Source of the DNA: Pseudomonadota bacterium
GTDB taxonomy: Bacteria > Myxococcota_A > UBA796 > SXON01
Direction: 5' to 3'
Assembly (NCBI GenBank): GCA_030684355.1
Contig: JAUXTN010000025.1
Span: 23,841 to 87,840 of the forward strand
DNA: 64,000 bases
The notes below the pieces were generated by a model that was given only the letters and a program-made list of their open reading frames with translations, had not been told where the DNA came from and made no database searches. Positions 18,701 through 27,645 of the stretch are shown here, piece after piece; the stretch's first letter is position 1, and each line of letters begins with the position of its first letter. The position numbers and the translations under genes are program-made.

Positions 18701-20134
18701 CTAGCCGGGCGAGAACAGGAACGGGTAGGACACGATGACCAGGCCGTTGCCCTTCGGCGAGGGGAAGCCCATGCGGAGGAAGCGCCCGTTGATGCAGGAC
18801 TCCACCGCAGGGTTGGCCAGCGTCGAGGCCTTGGTGATCGCCGAGGAGACCGAGCCGTCACCCGCGATGGTGAACTTGACGGTCACCTTCCCGCCGAGCC
18901 CCGGATTCTTGGTGAGCTCGCGCTGGTAGCAGTACCGGATCTGGCTCATGCTGCGCTTCACGACCTCGTCGATCTGGGAGCGGTCGAGCCCGCCCATCAC
19001 GATGCTGGTCTCGGGGGTCGAGATCTTGCCGTCGTCCTTGACCCCGCCGGTGGGGGCGAAGCCGTTCCCGCCGGGGCCCCGCCCGCGCGGGCCGAACCCA
19101 CCGAGCTCCTGGGCCGTCCCGCCGCCGCCGAACCCGCCTCGGCGGCTCCCGAGCCCGCCGTTGCCGTTCTGGGTCGCCCGCGGCCCGACCAGCCCTCCGA
19201 TGCCCTCGGAGAGCTCGCCGGGGAGGCCCGCGTCGCCGAGCATCGAGGCGAGGCGCGGGTCGTCGTTCAGGGCGCCCAGTACGCCCGCCTGCTCCGCCGC
19301 GTTCTGGTCCTTGTTCGCCTTCGCGAGCGGGGACCGGTCCTTCGCCGCCTTGGAGTCGGGGCGGCCCTTGTCGCCCTCGGGGCCCTTCGGCGCGGCCTTG
19401 GGGGCGGCGGCGTCCGCGACGGACGAGGCCATCGGCGGCGGGACCACCATCTGGTCGAGGAGCATCTTCACGAGGCGGTCGGGGTCGTCGACCGCCGACA
19501 CGCGGGGCGGGGCGGGGATCACGGAGAGCGCGATGCCGAGGAACATCGCGGCAAAGCCGATGAACCCGGCGATGCCCAGCATCGGGTAGTCGATGCCGTC
19601 GCCCCCGTAGAGGGGCACCCGCTTGCTGGGGTGCACCGGGCGCGCCACGAAGGTGGTCCCGCCCACGATGACCACGGCGCGGTCCTCGGAGCCCACCGGG
19701 ATGCGCAGGAGGCCGTCCGACCCGGGGCCCACGAGGGCGGCGAGCGCGGGGATGGAGCGTCGGCCCGAGGGGCCCTCCACGAAACCGTCCCACGCGGGGT
19801 GGACGACGCACACCCAGCCGCGTCCCTCGGCCTCGAAGAGAGGGTGGGAGGGCGTGGGGAGCAGGGAGGTCGGGAGGAAGAAGTCCTCCTGCATGCGGGT
19901 GCCGCGGAGGGTGCGCACGAGGGTGGCGCCGAGCTGCACGGCGCGCCCTGGGGCGAAGTGCTTCAAGTCCACCACGGCGTCTCCGAACACCTGGGCGACT
20001 TCGAGCACCTTCTCCTGGCCGCGGTCGGCGCCGGGATCGGCGTCCGTGGCGCGCAGGAGCACGTCGAGGACGTGGGCGGCGAGGGTGTCGTCCACGGGGC
20101 CGGTGGGAGCGGGGTGGAAGACGGCGTCGGACAT
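18701..20134 (-). CDS. Second GltG/PglI-like protein, without FHA domain
   Basis: The 477-residue protein is a shortened copy of its upstream neighbour GltG. Shared parts are the segment LEVAQVFGDAVVDLKHF (residues 44-60), a single transmembrane helix at about 184-206 (YPMLGIAGFIGFAAMFLGIAL), a charged then Gly-rich linker (GGLGSRRGGFGGGGTAQELGG), and the C-terminal AgmX/PglI domain (about 382-477) with MSQIRYCYQRELTKNP, ESCINGR and the ending SYPFLFSPG. The FHA domain present in GltG is missing and residues 1-30 do not match it. The periplasmic C-terminal domain is TonB-like and should contact outer-membrane parts. ATG 20134 has GGAG 5 nt upstream. It is flanked by terminators and has a 250-nt leader region of its own, so it is likely regulated separately. 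Confidence 0.85.
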   Translation of the reverse strand: MSDAVFHPAPTGPVDDTLAAHVLDVLLRATDADPGADRGQEKVLEVAQVFGDAVVDLKHFAPGRAVQLGATLVRTLRGTRMQEDFFLPTSLLPTPSHPLFEAEGRGWVCVVHPAWDGFVEGPSGRRSIPALAALVGPGSDGLLRIPVGSEDRAVVIVGGTTFVARPVHPSKRVPLYGGDGIDYPMLGIAGFIGFAAMFLGIALSVIPAPPRVSAVDDPDRLVKMLLDQMVVPPPMASSVADAAAPKAAPKGPEGDKGRPDSKAAKDRSPLAKANKDQNAAEQAGVLGALNDDPRLASMLGDAGLPGELSEGIGGLVGPRATQNGNGGLGSRRGGFGGGGTAQELGGFGPRGRGPGGNGFAPTGGVKDDGKISTPETSIVMGGLDRSQIDEVVKRSMSQIRYCYQRELTKNPGLGGKVTVKFTIAGDGSVSSAITKASTLANPAVESCINGRFLRMGFPSPKGNGLVIVSYPFLFSPG

Positions 20135-20190
20135 GAGGACTCCAATCGCCAACGTGATGGCGGCAGCATCGCTCCCCGCAAGATTGCGGA

Positions 20191-20215
20191 AGGAGGAGAC
20201 TTTTCGTCTCTTCCT
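20191..20215. promoter_or_regulatory. 10-bp inverted repeat in the leader of the gltG paralogue
   Basis: AGGAGGAGAC-TTTTC-GTCTCTTCCT, 10 pairs with one G-U, 57 nt upstream of the ATG at 20134. The 325-nt gap 20135-20459 holds this element, the gltG terminator at its far end, and no gene. It may be an operator or a 5'-UTR hairpin. A TTGACG at 20269-20274 (minus strand) could be a -35, but no convincing -10 follows it. Confidence 0.4.
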
Positions 20216-20384
20216 GGTCTGACATCGGCCCCACCCGGAGGTTCGTCAACGACTCGCAATCCAAACGTCAAGGCGCCGTCAGGTGTGTCATCGGTGGGAG
20301 CCAATCGGACCGGCGTTGCGACCTGCCACCCGCACGTCGCTCCAGGGCATCGCCGTAGACCGCCCGAGAGCGGCGAACGGCGCC

Positions 20385-20418
20385 AAAAACGACGAACGGC
20401 GCCCGAAGGCGCCGCTCG
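20385..20418 (-). terminator. gltG: Intrinsic terminator after gltG with UUCG loop
   Basis: Minus strand CGAGCGGCGCC-TTCG-GGCGCCGTTCG (11 pairs, one G-U, UUCG tetraloop), then TCGTTTTT. It starts 42 nt after the gltG stop at 20460. A textbook Rho-independent terminator. Confidence 0.92.
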
Positions 20419-20459
20419 TTTGGGACCATCCTCCCCCCGGAGGGGGAGGGGACCGCTCG

Positions 20460-22319
20460 CTACCCGGGCGAGAAGATGAAGGGGTACGACACGATGACGA
20501 TGCCGCCGCCCTTCGGCTCGGGGAACTGGAACCGCATGAACCGGCCGTTGATGCAGGACTCGACGGCGGGGTTGTTCATCGTGGTGGTCTTGGTGGTCGC
20601 GGAGGACACCGTGCCATCCTTGGCGATGACGAACTTCACCGTGATCTTGCCACCCAACGACGGGTTCTTGGTCAGCTCGCGCTGGTAGCAGTACCGGATC
20701 TGGCTCATGTTGCGCTTGATGACGGCGTCGATGAGCGACTTGTCGAGGGCGCCGAGGATGATGGGATCGCCACCGACGGTGCCGATGCCACCCTCGCCCT
20801 TGGAGCCGAAGTTGCCGCCGCCCGAACCGTAGCCGGAGGCGCCCGACCCACGGCCCTTGGTGCCGAGGCCGCCGAGGCCTTCCGCCGTGCCGCCGCCGCC
20901 GAGGCCGGAGCCACGCGCGCCGAGACCGCCGGAGCCGATCTGCGTGCCCTTGTTGCCGATGAGACCGCCGATGCCGTTCATCATGTCGGCGTTGAGGCCG
21001 GTCGAGCCGAGGACGCTGTCGAGCGCGGAGTCGTCACGGAGCGCGCCGAGCACGCCCGCGTTCTCCGCGATCTCCTTGTCCAGCTGCTGCTTCTGCATCT
21101 GGACCTTGTCGCCCTTCGCCTTGTCCATCTTGGCGTCTTTCTTGCCGACCTTGCCCTCTTCCTTCTTGGCCTTGGCGCCCTCGCCCGCGTCCGGGTTGTC
21201 GTCGCGCTTCTTCTCGTCCTTGATCTCCTCCTTCTTCTCGAGGAGGAGCTCGACCATGTGGTCGTCGAGCTTCATCTCGGACGCGTCGGGGGGCGGCATG
21301 ACCGCGACCGCCACGCCGAACATGAACGTCACGAACGTCATGAACGCGATGATGCCGAGGAACGGGTAGTCGATGTCCGTGCCGAACTTGGAGACGGCCT
21401 TCTTGCCCGGGTACGCCTGGTGGGCGACGAAGATCGTGTTCCCGAGGTCGACGACAAGGCGGGCGTCCTCGGGGATCTGCACGGTGATCGTGTTGCCGGA
21501 CTTCTTGGCCTTGCCGTCCGCCACCAGCTCGGCGAAGGTGCGGCGGGTCTCGCCGATGTCGACGAAGCCGGCCCACTTGTCGCTCGCGTTGCAGACCCAC
21601 TGGCCGCCGAGGTTCTGGAAGAGCGCGTAGTTGTCGCTCGGGAGAAACTCGACCGGCACGAAGAAGCCGGTGCGGGCGGAGGCGCGCTCGTCCACACCCA
21701 CGATGGGCAGGGTGGCGCTGCCGACCGACACGGTGCTGCCGGCGCCGAAGTGCTTGATGTCGAGGACGGCGTCCCCGAAGACCTGGGCGACTTCGAGGTT
21801 GCGGCCGCGGGAGCGGTCGGAACCGGCGTCGGTCGCCGAGGCGCTGGCGCGCATGACGAACGCCATCACGTCTTCCGTGGGCTCGTCATCGTCCCCGTAG
21901 TGCTGGCCCTCGGGCGCCTCGGAGGCGCTGTCGGCGCCGGCGTCGGCCTGGACGGCGGGGGCGTCGACGCGGGTAGCCTCGTCGTCCGCGAAGGCCGCGG
22001 AGTCGGTGATCCGCACGACCACGCGCACCGCGCCAAAGCCCAGGGTGTCCCCGTTGGAGAGCACCACGTTGCTCACGGACGCACCGTTGACCTGGGTGCT
22101 CTGGTCACCCACGAGGTCGAGGAGCTGGACCGTGCCGTCTTCGTTGACGTTGAGCACGGCGTGCAGGTCCTGCAGCGAAGGGTCCTCGATCCGCAGCATC
22201 GCCGCGGGGCCCTTGCCGATGGTCACGCTCTCCGCGGACAGCTCCTCGCGCCGGAGGAAGTCTCCACCGTTGAAGATCTCGAAGGTCAGCACGAGCGAAC
22301 CGGGGGATGAACCGGCCAT
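20460..22319 (-). CDS. gltG: GltG/PglI-like inner-membrane protein with FHA and AgmX/PglI C-terminal domains
   Basis: The 619-residue protein spans the inner membrane once. An FHA-like domain (residues about 8-103: VTIGKGPAAMLRIEDPSL, LHAVLNV, STQVNGA, LSNGDTLGFG) should read phosphothreonine in the cytoplasm. A central domain holds LEVAQVFGDAVLDIKHF. The transmembrane helix is at about 318-341. Next come a very charged helix (EKKEEIKDEKKRDDNPD...), a Gly-rich linker and the AgmX/PglI domain (about 524-619) with YCYQ and SCIN cysteines. In M. xanthus, GltG links the AglRQS motor to outer-membrane Glt proteins. ATG 22319 follows AAGGGATTCCT. gltF lies 118 nt upstream on the same strand with no terminator between; a strong terminator follows. 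The kinase at the left edge of the window could be an FHA partner, but that is only a guess. Confidence 0.88.
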   Translation of the reverse strand: MAGSSPGSLVLTFEIFNGGDFLRREELSAESVTIGKGPAAMLRIEDPSLQDLHAVLNVNEDGTVQLLDLVGDQSTQVNGASVSNVVLSNGDTLGFGAVRVVVRITDSAAFADDEATRVDAPAVQADAGADSASEAPEGQHYGDDDEPTEDVMAFVMRASASATDAGSDRSRGRNLEVAQVFGDAVLDIKHFGAGSTVSVGSATLPIVGVDERASARTGFFVPVEFLPSDNYALFQNLGGQWVCNASDKWAGFVDIGETRRTFAELVADGKAKKSGNTITVQIPEDARLVVDLGNTIFVAHQAYPGKKAVSKFGTDIDYPFLGIIAFMTFVTFMFGVAVAVMPPPDASEMKLDDHMVELLLEKKEEIKDEKKRDDNPDAGEGAKAKKEEGKVGKKDAKMDKAKGDKVQMQKQQLDKEIAENAGVLGALRDDSALDSVLGSTGLNADMMNGIGGLIGNKGTQIGSGGLGARGSGLGGGGTAEGLGGLGTKGRGSGASGYGSGGGNFGSKGEGGIGTVGGDPIILGALDKSLIDAVIKRNMSQIRYCYQRELTKNPSLGGKITVKFVIAKDGTVSSATTKTTTMNNPAVESCINGRFMRFQFPEPKGGGIVIVSYPFIFSPG

Positions 22320-22437
22320 AGGAATCCCTTGTGGCCGCAGCAACGGCCCCTGAAGGTTGCACGCCGTTTCCGGAAGACGGAGCGGGCGCTGGACGGGGCG
22401 GGAGCCCCTCGGGTGGGTTCTGGAAGGCTGCCGGGAG

Positions 22438-22716
22438 CTACTTCACTTCGTCGACGGATTGCTCCATCTCGGCGTTGAAGTCCTCACGCAGCTTGATGAG
22501 AGGGTTGAAGCTCGCCTTCTTGCGGTCGAGCACCAGCGCGCTCTGGGGCTTGACGAGCTCGCCGTTCACGTCGAGCCCTTCGAAGTCGATCTCGGTCTTC
22601 TGCTTGTAGGAGACCTTGCGGCCCTCGGCCTCTTCTTCCTGTGCGAGGGCGACACCAGAGAAGGCGCCACCGATGGCGCCGGCGAGGAGGATGCGAGAGA
22701 GGAGAGTACGGGTCAT
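22438..22716 (-). CDS. gltF: GltF/CglF-like small exported protein
   Basis: The 92-residue product has a signal peptide ending GVALA and a short conserved-looking body: KVSYKQKTEIDFEGLDVNG, ELVKPQSALVLDRKKASF, NPLIKLREDFNAEMEQS. It sits between gltE and gltG, the position of gltF (cglF) in M. xanthus, and fits a small periplasmic protein. ATG at 22716. A good promoter lies 60 nt upstream and a terminator for gltE precedes that, so gltF and gltG form a separate unit. Assignment rests mainly on position and size. Confidence 0.68.
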   Translation of the reverse strand: MTRTLLSRILLAGAIGGAFSGVALAQEEEAEGRKVSYKQKTEIDFEGLDVNGELVKPQSALVLDRKKASFNPLIKLREDFNAEMEQSVDEVK

Positions 22717-22775
22717 GGAAGGCTCCCGAAGGGGTGGGCGCTGCGGGCACATTCTCGCGTGCCTGCAAGCTTAGG

Positions 22776-22805
22776 ACAATAGGACGTTGCTCGGGTTCCG
22801 GTCAA
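22776..22805 (-). promoter_or_regulatory. gltF: Sigma-70-type promoter for gltF-gltG
   Basis: Minus strand TTGACC (22800-22805), an 18-nt spacer, and TATTGT (22776-22781). It lies between the gltE terminator and the gltF start, giving a leader of about 55 nt. The best -35/-10 pair noticed in the locus. Confidence 0.6.
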
Positions 22806-22849
22806 ACTTCTGTCTAGCGGATCTTCGCGCGGGGCCCCCACCAGCGGGC

Positions 22850-22894
22850 GTAAAAACCGAAAGCCCCGCAACGAGCATGCCTCGGTGCGGGGCT
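22850..22894 (-). terminator. gltE: Intrinsic terminator after gltE
   Basis: Minus strand stem AGCCCCGCA / TGCGGGGCT (9 pairs) with a 15-nt loop that can itself pair, followed by TTCGGTTTTTACG. It starts 22 nt after the gltE stop. It separates the barrel-to-gltE transcript from gltF-gltG. Confidence 0.9.
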
Positions 22895-22916
22895 CACGGG
22901 GAGCGGGGTGCCGACG

Positions 22917-24404
22917 CTACTGGGGCGCGGGCGCCGGAGGCGTCTCGGGGGCCGGCGCCGGGGCAGGGGCCGCGGCACCAGAGGGCGTGGCGCCGTCCGC
23001 GGGGGCCGGAGCCGGAGCTTCGGGCGCCGCGGGGGCCGCCGTGCCACAGGTGGCCTTGGCGAGCTCCAGGTCGGCCTTGGCGCCGTCCACGAAGGTCGTC
23101 ATGTCGCCGACCATCGCGAGGTCCTTGTCGGCGATGACGGGCTCGGCCTGCTCGATGACCATCTGGGCCATCATGCCGGCTTCGGTCTCGGCGATGCAGG
23201 GGTTCTTCAGCGCCTCCTTCATCTCCGCGATGGCCTTGGCCATGGCGTCGAGCTGGTCCTTCTGGCGCTTCTCGCGCGCGACACGCTCTTCTTCCCGGAT
23301 GCGCTCCACTTCCTTGCGCTTGCGCTCGGTCTCGCGGTCCTGGTCGACCGAGGTCTTCCAGTTGAAGAACTCGTCGGTCGGGGAGAGGGTGCCAGCGGCC
23401 TTCTGGTACTCGTCGAGCACCTTCGCGGCCTTGTCGAAGTTCTTCGTGTACTTCTGGTACAGCATCGCCGCGTTGTACGCGAGGGTCCGGTTGGCCGGAT
23501 CCTTCGCGAGCAGCACGTCGTAGATCTTCGTGGCGCCGTCGTAGTCCTGGACGCCGCGGAGCGCGATGGCGTAGCCCATCTGGGCGTCCGCATTGCCCGG
23601 GAACTGCTTCACGACGGCCTCGAAGCAGCCCTTCGCCAGGTTGTAGTCACCCGAGTCCAGGGCGATGTAGCCGAGGTTCAGGTTGGCCTGGGTGTTGCCG
23701 GGGTCCACCTTGATCGCGGTCTTGAACTCCTCGATCGCGGCGGCCTCGTTGCCCTTCTGGAGGTAGATGACGCCCATGTTGTTGTAGATGCCGGGGTCGG
23801 CGTCGTTCAACGTCTTGGCCTTCTGCGCGCAGAGGAGGCTCATCTCGAAGTTGCCCTGCGCGTAGTAGGCGCGGGACAGGTTCCGGTAGGCGCCGACGTT
23901 CTTGGGATCGCGGGCCAGGATCTCCTGGGCCTGCGCGATCGCCTCGTCGTACAGCTTCGCGCCGGTGAGCACGTCCACCAGGTTGGCCCGGGCCTGGAGG
24001 TCGGTCGGGTTCTTCTCGATGAAGGCCTTGTAGATCTCCACGGCCTCCGTGCTCTTCCCAGACTGGCTGAGCACGAGCCCGAGGTTGAACAGCGCCGAGT
24101 TGTAGGTCGGCTGCAGCTCGAGGGCCTTCCGGTAGGCGGACTCCGCCTTCGCGAGGTCACCCGTGCGCTCGGCACAGTAGCCGGCGTTGTACCAGGCCTT
24201 GGCGTAGGCCGGGTCGGCGGTGGTGGCGGCCTCGAACTTCACCAGAGCGGCCGCGTAGTCGACCTTGGCGCCCTTGAGCAACGCCACGCCTTCCGTGAAG
24301 GCCTGCTTGGGGTTCACCTGAACGTTCTCCGTCGGATCGGTAACGACGGTCTTTTCGCCGCAGCCCGTGGCCGCCAGGAGGACAAGGATGGGGAGGATGC
24401 GCAT
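22917..24404 (-). CDS. gltE: GltE/AglT-like TPR lipoprotein
   Basis: The 495-residue lipoprotein (lipobox AATGC, Cys15) carries about eight tetratricopeptide repeats between residues 30 and 330 (AYAKAWYNAGYCAERTGD, NSALFNLGLVLSQSGKS, AYRNLSRAYYAQGNFE, GIYNNMGVIYLQKGN, AQANLNLGYIALDSGDY-like). A charged coiled coil (ETERKRKEVERIREEERV) and a Pro/Ala tail ending PPAPAPQ follow. In M. xanthus GltE (AglT) is a periplasmic-side TPR lipoprotein of the gliding complex and a scaffold for other Glt proteins. It starts 9 nt after gltD and is followed by a strong terminator, so it closes the first transcription unit. Confidence 0.85.
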   Translation of the reverse strand: MRILPILVLLAATGCGEKTVVTDPTENVQVNPKQAFTEGVALLKGAKVDYAAALVKFEAATTADPAYAKAWYNAGYCAERTGDLAKAESAYRKALELQPTYNSALFNLGLVLSQSGKSTEAVEIYKAFIEKNPTDLQARANLVDVLTGAKLYDEAIAQAQEILARDPKNVGAYRNLSRAYYAQGNFEMSLLCAQKAKTLNDADPGIYNNMGVIYLQKGNEAAAIEEFKTAIKVDPGNTQANLNLGYIALDSGDYNLAKGCFEAVVKQFPGNADAQMGYAIALRGVQDYDGATKIYDVLLAKDPANRTLAYNAAMLYQKYTKNFDKAAKVLDEYQKAAGTLSPTDEFFNWKTSVDQDRETERKRKEVERIREEERVAREKRQKDQLDAMAKAIAEMKEALKNPCIAETEAGMMAQMVIEQAEPVIADKDLAMVGDMTTFVDGAKADLELAKATCGTAAPAAPEAPAPAPADGATPSGAAAPAPAPAPETPPAPAPQ

Positions 24405-24413
24405 CGTGTACTC

Positions 24414-27400
24414 TTAGGGCTCGGATTCGATGGAGCCGGTGAAGGTCGAGGGCGCGGAGTAACGGGGCTCCGGAATCTTCTCGAACAAGCCCGGGAACTC
24501 GTCGGGGCGCAGGACGCCGAGGCGACGAGTCGCGTTCGCGGTGTTGTCGTTGTACAGGTTGAGCTCGTAGGACTTCTGGAGCGCCGCCGAGTAGGCCGCG
24601 GCCGCCTTCTCGATCTGCGGGTACGCCTTGTCCTCGAGCGCCATCGTGTAGAGCTCCTTCTGGTCCGCCGTGAGGTAGGTCGGGATCCAGGAACCCTTCA
24701 GCGACTCGCTGAGGTTCTCGTAGGCGGAGCCGAGGTGCGCGAGGGCCGCGAGGCCCCAGGCACCGGCGCCGGTGCCGATGATGGCGGCGTAGGTCTTCTC
24801 GACCTCACCCATGGCCTTGACCTTCGAGACGAGCTGGTCGGTCAGGAGCTTGTCGGTCTGCTTCTGGTTCAGCTTCTTGTCGCCGGGGCCGGAGATCTTC
24901 ATCGCCATGTACGCCTGGTACTGAGGCTCGGCGAGGATGTACATGATCTGGGCGACGTACTCGACGGAGTTTTCGAACGTGGCGCCGGCCTTCTTCGAAG
25001 CCTCGAAGAACGCGATGGTGTCCTTCCAGTGCTGGCCGACCTTGGCGCCCTGGCCGAGCTTCTCCATGAGGAGCCCGTAGTGCAGGCGGGCGTACATGAG
25101 CTCGTCGAGCGAGCCCATCGGCACCGGGGCCTGGCCCTTCACGACCGGCTTCGGCGTGTAGAACGCGAGGTAGACCTTCGAGGCCTCCGGCCACTTCTCG
25201 TGCTCTTCGTAGATCCGGCCGATGTCGAGCTGGATGCCGTTGAGGTTCGGCTTGTCCGGGAACGCCGTGATGTACTGCTGGTAGTTCTTGACCGCCTGCT
25301 CCCACTGACCGAGGGAGTTGCGGAAGAGCGCCGCGGAGAAGAGCGCGTCGCCGGCGTCCTTGTGCGTCTTGTCGAGCGCGTAGAGCTTCTCGTACCAGTT
25401 CGCCGCCTCGCCGAAGTTCGCGATGGACTCGTAGTCGAAGCCGATGGCTGCGACCTGGTCCTTGTAGAACTTGGACTTGGGGAACTTGTTGATGAGCTCG
25501 TGCCGCACCTTCATCGAGTCGGTGACGTTGCCGAGGTCATGGTAGTAGACGCTGGCGTTGTTGAGCGCGAGGTCCGCGTTCTGCGAAGACGGGAACTCCT
25601 GGTAGAAGGCCCAGTAGTCGGCGGCGCCCTGCTTCTTGTCCGAGGTCTTCTTGAAGTTGATCTCGATGAACTTCAGCGAGGAGTTCTCGTAGATGCCGTA
25701 GACCTCCTTCTTGAAGGAGTCGGAGCCGAGGCCCGCCTGGTCGTAGTAGAACTTGGAGTTCTTCTTCAGGCTGTCCCAATCCTCGACGAGCGCGAAGCTG
25801 TCGAGGATGAGGTTGGCGGCCTGCTCGGCTTCCTTGGACTTGGGGTCCATGGAGATGACGACGTTGAAGCGCTCGGACGCTTCCTTGAACTGGTTCTTGT
25901 TGTAGAGGAGGTACGCCGACTTGTAGATGATCTGGCGCGCCTTCGCGTCGGTCGGGAAGAGCTCGCGGAACTGGTCCAGCGCCTTGAGCTGCTTCTGCTC
26001 CCAATCGGAGAGGGGGATCGGGTCGGTCTTCTTGCCGGGGTCGGGGCCCCCAGCGGCGCCGGCCTTCGCTTCCCGCTTGATCATCTCCTCGGCCGCGAAG
26101 ATCGCCGACTCGGCGCAGAAGCGCGAGTGCTGGCCCTTCGTGTCGATGCTGACGACCTTCATGTACTGGTCGTAGGCGGAGTCGAACTTCTTGATCGTGT
26201 AGAGGAGCTCGGAGTAGGAGTACCGCACTTCGTAGCTGTACTTGGAGTCCGGGAACTCCTGGATGTACACCTCGTAGGCCTTCTCCGCGAGCGCGTAGGT
26301 CTGAGCGGCCTGGGTGCCGGTCTTCAGCTTCTTCGCTTCGTTGTGGTAGTTGATCGCGACGGTCCGCAGACCCTTCTCGATGAACTCCTCGGCGGTCTTG
26401 ACAGCGTCCTGGTTGGCGGCGTTCGTGCGCGCCCAGGAGCTCTGCTTGCCGTAGTTCTTCAGGAGGCGGTCGATCTCGGCGAGCGTGTCCTCCTTCTTGC
26501 CCATCTTCGTGTAGGCCTGGATGATCTCGTTCTGGAAGTCCGGGGCGGCGGGGCCCTGCGGATCCTCGGCGATCAAGCGGCGGTATGTCTGGATGGAGGA
26601 CTCGAACTTGCCCTGCTCGAAGTAGGTCGCCGCGAGGCGCTTGAGCATGTCGCGGATGAGCTCTTTCTTGCCGAGCTTGTTGAAGTACTCGTAGGCCTCG
26701 TCCATCTCGCCGGCGTCGGCGAAGAAGCGGACGAGGTCCTTGAGCGCTTCGTCCTGAAGCTGGAGGGTCTTCATGAGCGGCTTGCCGTCGGCCCCGACTG
26801 CGCCCGTGCTCATGGAGTAGGAGACGACGGCCTTCATCTTGTCGATGGCGGTCGGGTAGTCACCCACGTTGTAGTAGCACCACGCGAGCTTGTAGTTCGC
26901 GAAGGCGTACTTCTCGTGTTCCTTGTACGCCGCGGCTTTCTGGTAGGCGTTGAGCGCCTTGTAGGCCTCGTTCTTGTCGAACCAGTACTCGCCGATGAGC
27001 ACGTAGGCGTCGGGAACGAACTTGCTCTCGGGGTAGGTCTTCACGAGCCGCGTGAACTCGGCGTTCGCGGGGTCGGTCTGGCCCGTGTCGGAGAGCGCCT
27101 GGCCCAGGTAGAACGTCGCCTCGTCGGCGCGCTGGTACTGGGGGTAGCTGGCGAGGATCTGCTTGTAGAGCTTGATGCTCTTGTCCTGCCAGCCGCGCGA
27201 CTCCTTGACGTAGTCGGCCTGCTTGACGTTGTCGGTGTTCCCGTTCGGCTTGTTGAACTCTTCGTCCACCGCCTTCTGGAAGATCCCCATCTCCGTCAGG
27301 TAGAGCTCGCGGCCCTCCTCGAAGTAGAGGTCCGCGAGGCGGAGCAACATCTCGGCCTTCTGGTCACCGGAGGCCGTCGTGTTGGAGATGATCTCCTTCA

Positions 27401-27623
27401 ACCGGGAGATGGACTCCAACCGCGCCTGGCGGGCCGCGGCGCGGAGCGCCTCGGACTGCTGGGTGGCGGCGTCCACGTCGGTGGCCTTGAGGACACGGCG
27501 CTCGGCCTTCTGGTCACGGCTCTGCGCGTACGCCGCCGTGGGCAGGAGGGCTACGTCCAGCGCACCCACTCCGAGGAGCAGGCTCAGCGCAAGACCGACG
27601 CGAGGGGAAAACATGCGTTCCAT
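24414..27623 (-). CDS. gltD: GltD/AgmU-like large periplasmic TPR protein
   Basis: The 1069-residue protein has a signal peptide (ending TAAYA) and is then almost entirely TPR-like helices: AEMLLRLADLYFEEGRELYL, ADEATFYLGQALSDTGQTD, YAFANYKLAWCYYNVGDY, RDMLKRLAATYFEQGKFES, YKSAYLLYNKNQFKEASER and others to the C-terminus. GltD (AgmU) is a roughly 1200-residue TPR protein in the periplasm of M. xanthus that decorates the gliding motor track. Size and gene order agree. AAGGAG lies 8 nt upstream of ATG 27623; a second ATG lies three codons inside. It is downstream of gltC by 80 nt, with a 7-bp hairpin in the gap, and is followed by gltE after 9 nt. Confidence 0.82.
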   Translation of the reverse strand: MERMFSPRVGLALSLLLGVGALDVALLPTAAYAQSRDQKAERRVLKATDVDAATQQSEALRAAARQARLESISRLKEIISNTTASGDQKAEMLLRLADLYFEEGRELYLTEMGIFQKAVDEEFNKPNGNTDNVKQADYVKESRGWQDKSIKLYKQILASYPQYQRADEATFYLGQALSDTGQTDPANAEFTRLVKTYPESKFVPDAYVLIGEYWFDKNEAYKALNAYQKAAAYKEHEKYAFANYKLAWCYYNVGDYPTAIDKMKAVVSYSMSTGAVGADGKPLMKTLQLQDEALKDLVRFFADAGEMDEAYEYFNKLGKKELIRDMLKRLAATYFEQGKFESSIQTYRRLIAEDPQGPAAPDFQNEIIQAYTKMGKKEDTLAEIDRLLKNYGKQSSWARTNAANQDAVKTAEEFIEKGLRTVAINYHNEAKKLKTGTQAAQTYALAEKAYEVYIQEFPDSKYSYEVRYSYSELLYTIKKFDSAYDQYMKVVSIDTKGQHSRFCAESAIFAAEEMIKREAKAGAAGGPDPGKKTDPIPLSDWEQKQLKALDQFRELFPTDAKARQIIYKSAYLLYNKNQFKEASERFNVVISMDPKSKEAEQAANLILDSFALVEDWDSLKKNSKFYYDQAGLGSDSFKKEVYGIYENSSLKFIEINFKKTSDKKQGAADYWAFYQEFPSSQNADLALNNASVYYHDLGNVTDSMKVRHELINKFPKSKFYKDQVAAIGFDYESIANFGEAANWYEKLYALDKTHKDAGDALFSAALFRNSLGQWEQAVKNYQQYITAFPDKPNLNGIQLDIGRIYEEHEKWPEASKVYLAFYTPKPVVKGQAPVPMGSLDELMYARLHYGLLMEKLGQGAKVGQHWKDTIAFFEASKKAGATFENSVEYVAQIMYILAEPQYQAYMAMKISGPGDKKLNQKQTDKLLTDQLVSKVKAMGEVEKTYAAIIGTGAGAWGLAALAHLGSAYENLSESLKGSWIPTYLTADQKELYTMALEDKAYPQIEKAAAAYSAALQKSYELNLYNDNTANATRRLGVLRPDEFPGLFEKIPEPRYSAPSTFTGSIESEP

Positions 27624-27645
27624 GAATCAGACTCCTTGGCCACAA

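Noticed and set aside
22391..22410. GGGGC/GCCCC hairpin between gltF and gltG as a terminator
   Set aside because: Only 5 bp and no T-tract on the minus strand. It would be common by chance at this GC content.
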